Of a DNA stretch of 9,496 nt, positions 5,878-9,496 are shown one piece after another (position 1 is the stretch's first letter; the number at the start of each line of letters is the position of its first letter). Below the pieces are notes generated by a model that was not told the origin of the DNA, ran no database searches, and saw nothing but the letters and a program-made list of their open reading frames with translations. A program made the position numbers and the translations under genes. Source of the DNA: Oscillospiraceae bacterium (GTDB lineage Bacteria > Bacillota > Clostridia > Oscillospirales > Ruminococcaceae); assembly GCA_017848155.1 (NCBI GenBank), contig JAGAKC010000325.1:1-9496 (forward strand), read 5' to 3'.

Positions 5878-8082
5878 ATGAGTGTATTCTATCGCTATGC
5901 GCCGTTTATACAGGACTACATCTACCGTAACAGGTGGGAGGAGCTGCGTGAGATACAGGTAAAGGCTGCCGAGGCGGTATTCGATACAGACGAGAATCTG
6001 CTGCTGTCCTCGGGCACGGCAAGCGGAAAGACGGAGGCGGCATTTCTGCCTGTGCTGACTCACCTGTGGGAGAATCCGTCGAGAAGCGTGGGAGTGCTGT
6101 ACCTGTCGCCGCTGAAAGCGCTGATAAACGACCAGTTTGAGCGCCTTGAGGGACTGCTTGAGGAGGCGGAGATACCCGTAACGAAGTGGCACGGAGATGC
6201 GTCCCCGTCTGCGAAAAAGCGGCTGCTGCGCCGCCCGTCGGGAGTTATCCAGACCACTCCCGAATCCCTTGAATCCATGCTCATGCGAAATTCTTCAAGC
6301 ACCTATAACCTCTTTTCCGACCTGCGCTTCGTCATCATCGACGAGGTGCACTATTTCATGGACAACGACAGGGGACTCCAGCTGCTGTCATTGCTGGAGC
6401 GCCTTTCAAGGCTGATAGGCTTCCACCCACGCAGGATAGGACTTTCCGCAACTCTCGGCGATACGGCAAATGCGGAGCAGTGGCTCTGCACAGGCACGGG
6501 CAGGGGTTGTGTAACTCCCGTGGTGCGTGAAAAGGGACGGTCGGTGCGCCTTTCTGTAAGATTCTTCCCCATAAAGCAGAAGATACCTAACAGCGACAGC
6601 AAGGTGCTGCTGGAAAACTATTATTCCTACCTGTATGAAAGCACTCATGACAAGCGCTGCATCCTTTTCTCAAACAGCAAGGGCGAGGTGGAGGAGAACA
6701 TTGCGCACATGAAGCGCATACAGCAGCAGCGTGGAAGCGAGCGTGATTCGCTGTACCTTGTCCACCATGCGAACATCTCGCCTGCGCTGCGTGAGTTCGC
6801 CGAGCAGCGTATGAAGTCATCGGAGCTTCCCGTGTGCACGGGCGCAACAGTCACACTGGAGCTTGGCATCGACCTCGGTCATCTTGAACGGATAGTGCAG
6901 ACAGGCTGTCCGCTGACCGTTTCGGGACTTGTCCAGAGGCTGGGACGGACAGGCAGACGCGGCGGCACAGCGGAGATGCGCTTTGCATTCCGTCACGACA
7001 TGTCGCTTCCGCCGCAGGAGTTCTACAAAGAGGTGAACTGGGACTTTGTTGCGTGCATTGCGATGATACTTCTCTACACGAGAGAGCGCTGGATAGAGCC
7101 GATGTTTCTGCCGAAGCTGCCGTACAGCCTGCTTTACCACCAGACCATGAGCTACATGGCGTCCTGCGGCGAGGCAGACCCGAAGGTGCTTGCAAAGTAT
7201 ATACTGACCCTCGGACCGTTCCGCCATGTGACGAAGGAGGATTACCTTGTCCTGCTGCGGCATATGCTGGAGAACGGGCAGCTTGAACGGGGCGAGAACG
7301 GCGGTCTGCTGATAGGGTCGAGGGGCGAGGCAGCCGTGTCGAACTACGAGTTCCTTGCGGTGTTCTCTGTCCCCGACGAGTTCTCGGTGCGCTGCAATGC
7401 GGAGGAGATAGGCACTGTCCAGACGCCGTTTCCCGAGGGCGCACAGTTCGCCCTTGCAGGACAGGCGTGGGAGGTAACGGAGCTTGACAAGGCGGAGCGC
7501 CGCATATTTGTAAAGCATATCCCGGGGATATCTGCGAACATGTGGCAGGACACGGGCAACGAGTATGTGCACACACGGGTCATGAAAGCGATACGTGATG
7601 TGATATGCAGCGACGAGCAGTACGGCTTTCTTGACGAAGCGGCAGCCGCACGGCTTACCGACATACGCAGGCTGTGCAGAAACGGCGGACTTTCCGCTGT
7701 GGACAGCGTGGTGCCGATAACCGAGACCCGTTTTGCGGTGTTCGAGTATCTCGGCACAAGGGCGAGTGCTGCGCTGGTGTTTGCGCTGCGTGAGAGGGGC
7801 TTTGACGCAGCGGTATGGCACAGCCGCTATTTCCCCGTGTGCATCGAGGTAAATACTGACATGGGAGCTGCGGAGCTTGCTGCGGCGCTTGCTGAAATAC
7901 GTGAGAACGGTGCGGACAAGTACGGCTTCATCATTCCCGACAACTGTGAGATATCGGGCAAGTACAATGATTTTATCCCCCGTGAGCTGCTGAAAAAGCA
8001 GTATGTGGAGGACTACCTTGACACAGAGGACATGCAGCGGAATATGGAGCGCCACGGGACAGGTATCGTCGCATCTCCGTAG
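5878..8082 (+). CDS. BrxHI-like / Lhr-type superfamily 2 DEAD/DEAH-box helicase
   Basis: A 734-residue ATP-dependent helicase. Motifs in order: Q-motif region near 20-35 (REIQ), Walker A GTASGKT at 46-52, SPLKALINDQ (motif Ia), TTPESLE (motif Ib), DEVH at 155-158, SAT at 190-192, TLELGIDLG (motif V) and QRLGRTGRR at 353-361. This DEVH box plus the TTPESL and QRLGRTGR blocks is typical of Lhr-like helicases, the class called BrxHI in type 2 BREX. The C-terminal half (about 370-734) is an accessory region with no motif I can name; it is much shorter than in long E. coli-type Lhr. ATG 5878 is chosen because GAGGG (5868-5872) lies 5 bases upstream; ATG 5830 in frame would start inside the terminator hairpin. 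It presumably works with the upstream BrxD-like ATPase on DNA or RNA. All helicase residues appear intact. Its expression may depend on the structured RNA and hairpin immediately upstream. Confidence 0.87.
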   Translation: MSVFYRYAPFIQDYIYRNRWEELREIQVKAAEAVFDTDENLLLSSGTASGKTEAAFLPVLTHLWENPSRSVGVLYLSPLKALINDQFERLEGLLEEAEIPVTKWHGDASPSAKKRLLRRPSGVIQTTPESLESMLMRNSSSTYNLFSDLRFVIIDEVHYFMDNDRGLQLLSLLERLSRLIGFHPRRIGLSATLGDTANAEQWLCTGTGRGCVTPVVREKGRSVRLSVRFFPIKQKIPNSDSKVLLENYYSYLYESTHDKRCILFSNSKGEVEENIAHMKRIQQQRGSERDSLYLVHHANISPALREFAEQRMKSSELPVCTGATVTLELGIDLGHLERIVQTGCPLTVSGLVQRLGRTGRRGGTAEMRFAFRHDMSLPPQEFYKEVNWDFVACIAMILLYTRERWIEPMFLPKLPYSLLYHQTMSYMASCGEADPKVLAKYILTLGPFRHVTKEDYLVLLRHMLENGQLERGENGGLLIGSRGEAAVSNYEFLAVFSVPDEFSVRCNAEEIGTVQTPFPEGAQFALAGQAWEVTELDKAERRIFVKHIPGISANMWQDTGNEYVHTRVMKAIRDVICSDEQYGFLDEAAAARLTDIRRLCRNGGLSAVDSVVPITETRFAVFEYLGTRASAALVFALRERGFDAAVWHSRYFPVCIEVNTDMGAAELAAALAEIRENGADKYGFIIPDNCEISGKYNDFIPRELLKKQYVEDYLDTEDMQRNMERHGTGIVASP

Positions 8083-8102
8083 GGCAGGGGCTTGCACCTG
8101 CC
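8083..8102 (+). repeat. Short hairpin just after the helicase stop
   Basis: GGCAGG (8083-8088) can pair with CCTGCC (8097-8102) around an 8-base loop, immediately after the TAG stop. No T-run follows. A small DNA palindrome, ATATGC-c-GCATAT (8105-8117), lies next to it. It could protect the mRNA 3' end or be part of a dispersed intergenic repeat; it is not a good intrinsic terminator. Confidence 0.4.
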
Positions 8103-8155
8103 GTATATGCCGCATATGCAGACGGATTAGGTGTCGATGCAATTGAAAGCCTGTC

Positions 8156-8221
8156 GTAGGGGCAAACTGTGTTCGCCCGAAAACCGCAACACGAAAACGG
8201 GCGAACGAAGTTCGCCCCTAC
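8156..8221. repeat. Long imperfect palindrome (REP/MITE-like intergenic repeat)
   Basis: Two 24-base arms (8156-8179 and 8198-8221) are inverted repeats with 21 of 24 positions matching, around an 18-base A/C-rich loop. The outer ends read GTAGGGGC and GCCCCTAC. No open frame belongs to it and no T-run follows. It sits between the helicase and the next promoter, a usual place for dispersed palindromic repeats in this group of bacteria. Whether other copies exist in the genome cannot be seen here, apart from the partial likeness at 4236-4256. Confidence 0.65.
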
Positions 8222-8239
8222 GGCGTGTGTTTCCCCCCC

Positions 8240-8268
8240 TTGATTATTTCGGGAAAATATGTTACAAT
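8240..8268 (+). promoter_or_regulatory. Sigma-A promoter with extended -10
   Basis: TTGATT (8240-8245) and TACAAT (8263-8268) have the ideal 17-base spacing, and TG at 8260-8261 gives the extended -10 pattern TGnTACAAT. The surrounding A/T-rich stretch (8241-8290) stands out from the GC-rich flanks. Expected start is near 8275, about 40 bases before the ATG at 8316. It probably drives the membrane protein gene and lepA. Confidence 0.8.
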
Positions 8269-8315
8269 AATATATTAGATAAAAATAGGAGCGCTGAACA
8301 AAAAGAGGATATAAA

Positions 8316-9005
8316 ATGGACAATATGGACGAAAAGGATATTGAAAAAACAGGGCAGGACGCTCCCGAAGCGGCTGACGAGTATGAGGGCATGTCAAAGG
8401 GCAAGGCTGCGTTTCTGAAATGCCTGCCGCTGATAATAACGCTTGCATGCGTGGGACTTTTCGCATGGGGAGTAAAGGCGCTGATAGGCGTATTCTATGC
8501 GCCGAAGGACACGGTGTATCAGCGTGAGATAAACGGTGACAGCTACACGATAGTGCAGTGCTATCAGAATCCGTCATCGACCTTTTACATCTATGACGGC
8601 AGCTACACCTATGACGAGCAGCTCCACGACAACGTTGCAGGCGAGCACGAGGACGCACATTTCAGCGGCTATCCGCTGGTGTATTTCATACTGAATGAAA
8701 CGGCGCCCGATGTGGAAAGCGTTTCGTTTACGAAGCTTGCGGAAAGCAACGGTCTTTTCTGCATGCAGTTTGACGAGTTCGTGCTGTACCGTCTTGAGGG
8801 TCAGTACGGCGTATTCGCTCCGCTGAGGGATTACAAGGAGAGCGCCACCTCGAGAAAGAACGACCTGTATGTGGTGCGTCAGCTGCTTAAGGACGACAGG
8901 TACAAGGCATTTCAGCTGCCCGACGATGTGACCGAGGCGCAGTTCCTTGAAAAGCTTGAAAAGCTGGAATGGCACCTTGACGCACAGTATGTCGAGGACA
9001 CATGA
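8316..9005 (+). CDS. Hypothetical single-pass membrane protein
   Basis: A 229-residue protein I do not recognise. The first ~30 residues are charged and acidic, then a hydrophobic segment at about 36-60 (LPLIITLACVGLFAWGV core) with no cleavage-site pattern after it, then a ~170-residue polar, Tyr- and Asp-rich domain. This fits a membrane anchor with the N-terminus inside and the C-terminal domain outside the cell; topology is an inference. There are three cysteines (residue 36 in the anchor, two in the outer domain), so no clear disulfide pattern or lipobox. GAGGA (8305-8309) lies 6 bases before ATG 8316, and a strong promoter lies upstream. It precedes lepA by 36 bases without a terminator, so it is probably co-transcribed with it. 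No function can be assigned from sequence. Confidence 0.8.
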   Translation: MDNMDEKDIEKTGQDAPEAADEYEGMSKGKAAFLKCLPLIITLACVGLFAWGVKALIGVFYAPKDTVYQREINGDSYTIVQCYQNPSSTFYIYDGSYTYDEQLHDNVAGEHEDAHFSGYPLVYFILNETAPDVESVSFTKLAESNGLFCMQFDEFVLYRLEGQYGVFAPLRDYKESATSRKNDLYVVRQLLKDDRYKAFQLPDDVTEAQFLEKLEKLEWHLDAQYVEDT

Positions 9006-9041
9006 TAAAAACTCCTCAAAAAAGAAAGGAACATATATAAA

Positions 9042-9496
9042 ATGGCAGATACAAGCTACCTCTCCAATATAAGAAATTTCAGTATAATCGCACATATCGA
9101 CCACGGCAAATCCACTCTTGCGGACAGGATACTGGAGCAGACGGAAACTGTCGCAAAGCGTGATATGGAGGAGCAGCTCCTCGATAATATGGATATCGAG
9201 CGTGAGCGTGGCATAACCATCAAGGCACGTGCGGTGCGCCTTAAATACCATGCGGACAACGGCGAGGACTACATCTTCAATCTTATCGACACCCCCGGTC
9301 ACGTGGACTTCAACTATGAGGTATCCCGTTCGCTGGTTGCGTGCGAGGGGGCGCTGCTCATCGTTGACGCTTCGCAGGGCATCGAGGCTCAGACCCTTGC
9401 AAACACCTACCTTGCGGTGGAGAACGACCTTGAGGTCGTGCCTATCGTGAACAAGATAGACCTGCCCTCTGCCCGTCCCGAGGTGGTAAAGGAAGA
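9042..9496 (+). CDS. lepA: Elongation factor 4 (LepA), 5' part, runs off window end
   Basis: The first 151 residues of LepA/EF4, a ribosome-associated translational GTPase. The GTPase motifs are complete and in order: G1 AHIDHGKST at 17-25, G2 RGIT at 56-59, G3 DTPGH at 83-87, and G4 NKID at 137-140. The opening [19 protein letters not shown] and the [10 protein letters not shown] block are typical of LepA rather than EF-G or EF-Tu, and LepA is about 600 residues long, so roughly three quarters of the gene lies beyond the window. ATG 9042 is preceded by AAGGAA (9026-9031) with 10 bases of spacing. It is conserved, highly expressed housekeeping machinery. It likely shares the promoter at 8240-8268 with the upstream membrane protein gene. 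Confidence 0.96.
   Translation, partial: MADTSYLSNIRNFSIIAHIDHGKSTLADRILEQTETVAKRDMEEQLLDNMDIERERGITIKARAVRLKYHADNGEDYIFNLIDTPGHVDFNYEVSRSLVACEGALLIVDASQGIEAQTLANTYLAVENDLEVVPIVNKIDLPSARPEVVKE

Noticed and set aside
4294..8082. Complete BREX system
   Set aside because: No PglX-type methylase, PglZ phosphatase, PglW kinase or PglY/BrxC-size ATPase is encoded in the window.
6817..8142. 441-codon open frame on the - strand opposite the helicase
   Set aside because: It mirrors the helicase coding region, has no recognisable domain and no good ribosome site, and so is a shadow frame.
8156..8221. Large palindrome considered as a terminator for the helicase gene
   Set aside because: It is followed by GGCGTGTGTTT and a C-run rather than a T-run, so a repeat fits better, although Rho-independent ending is not fully excluded.
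8131..8418. 95-codon + strand frame across the palindrome and promoter
   Set aside because: It reads through the 8156-8221 repeat and the promoter, and overlaps the start of the membrane protein in another frame. Composition looks random.

Overview
The window (9,496 bases) reads as chromosomal DNA of a Gram-positive gut-type Clostridium relative, most likely Ruminococcus or a neighbouring member of the Oscillospiraceae. The basis is strong purine-rich Shine-Dalgarno sites, heavy use of ATA (Ile), AGG and GGC codons, a FabV-type enoyl reductase, and paired half-size ABC exporters. The genus is an inference. All genes I accept lie on the + strand.

Layout: (1) 2-493, the 3' part of fabV (enoyl-ACP / trans-2-enoyl-CoA reductase), cut by the window edge. 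(2) 534-2432 and 2425-4224, two translationally coupled paralogous ABC exporter half-transporters, probably a heterodimer. (3) 4294-5601, a BrxD-like (DUF2791 family) P-loop ATPase. (4) 5602-5877, a non-coding gap with a dense set of nested inverted repeats. They fold on paper into a roughly 150-nt closed, multi-branched RNA (5623-5772), followed by a terminator-like hairpin with a T-run (5786-5858) that ends 19 bases before the next start codon. (5) 5878-8082, a BrxHI-like (Lhr-type) superfamily 2 helicase. (6) 8083-8315, palindromic repeats and then a very good sigma-A promoter with an extended -10. (7) 8316-9005, an unrecognised membrane-anchored protein. (8) 9042-9496, the 5' part of lepA (elongation factor 4).

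How the genes fit together: the BrxD-like ATPase and Lhr-type helicase are a pair known from type 2 BREX phage-defence loci and from TerB-associated DNA-processing loci. Here neither the BREX methylase/PglZ core nor a TerB-domain gene is visible, and the upstream neighbours are ABC exporters. The pair may be a stand-alone or reduced nucleic-acid-processing or defence module. The structured non-coding segment between the two genes is the least explained part of the window and my main candidate for something undescribed. It could be an independent small RNA ending at the terminator, or an attenuator/riboswitch-like leader controlling the helicase. The last two genes form a separate housekeeping transcription unit starting at the promoter near 8240-8268.

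All structure and family calls come from reading the sequence and remembered family motifs. No database search or folding program was run.
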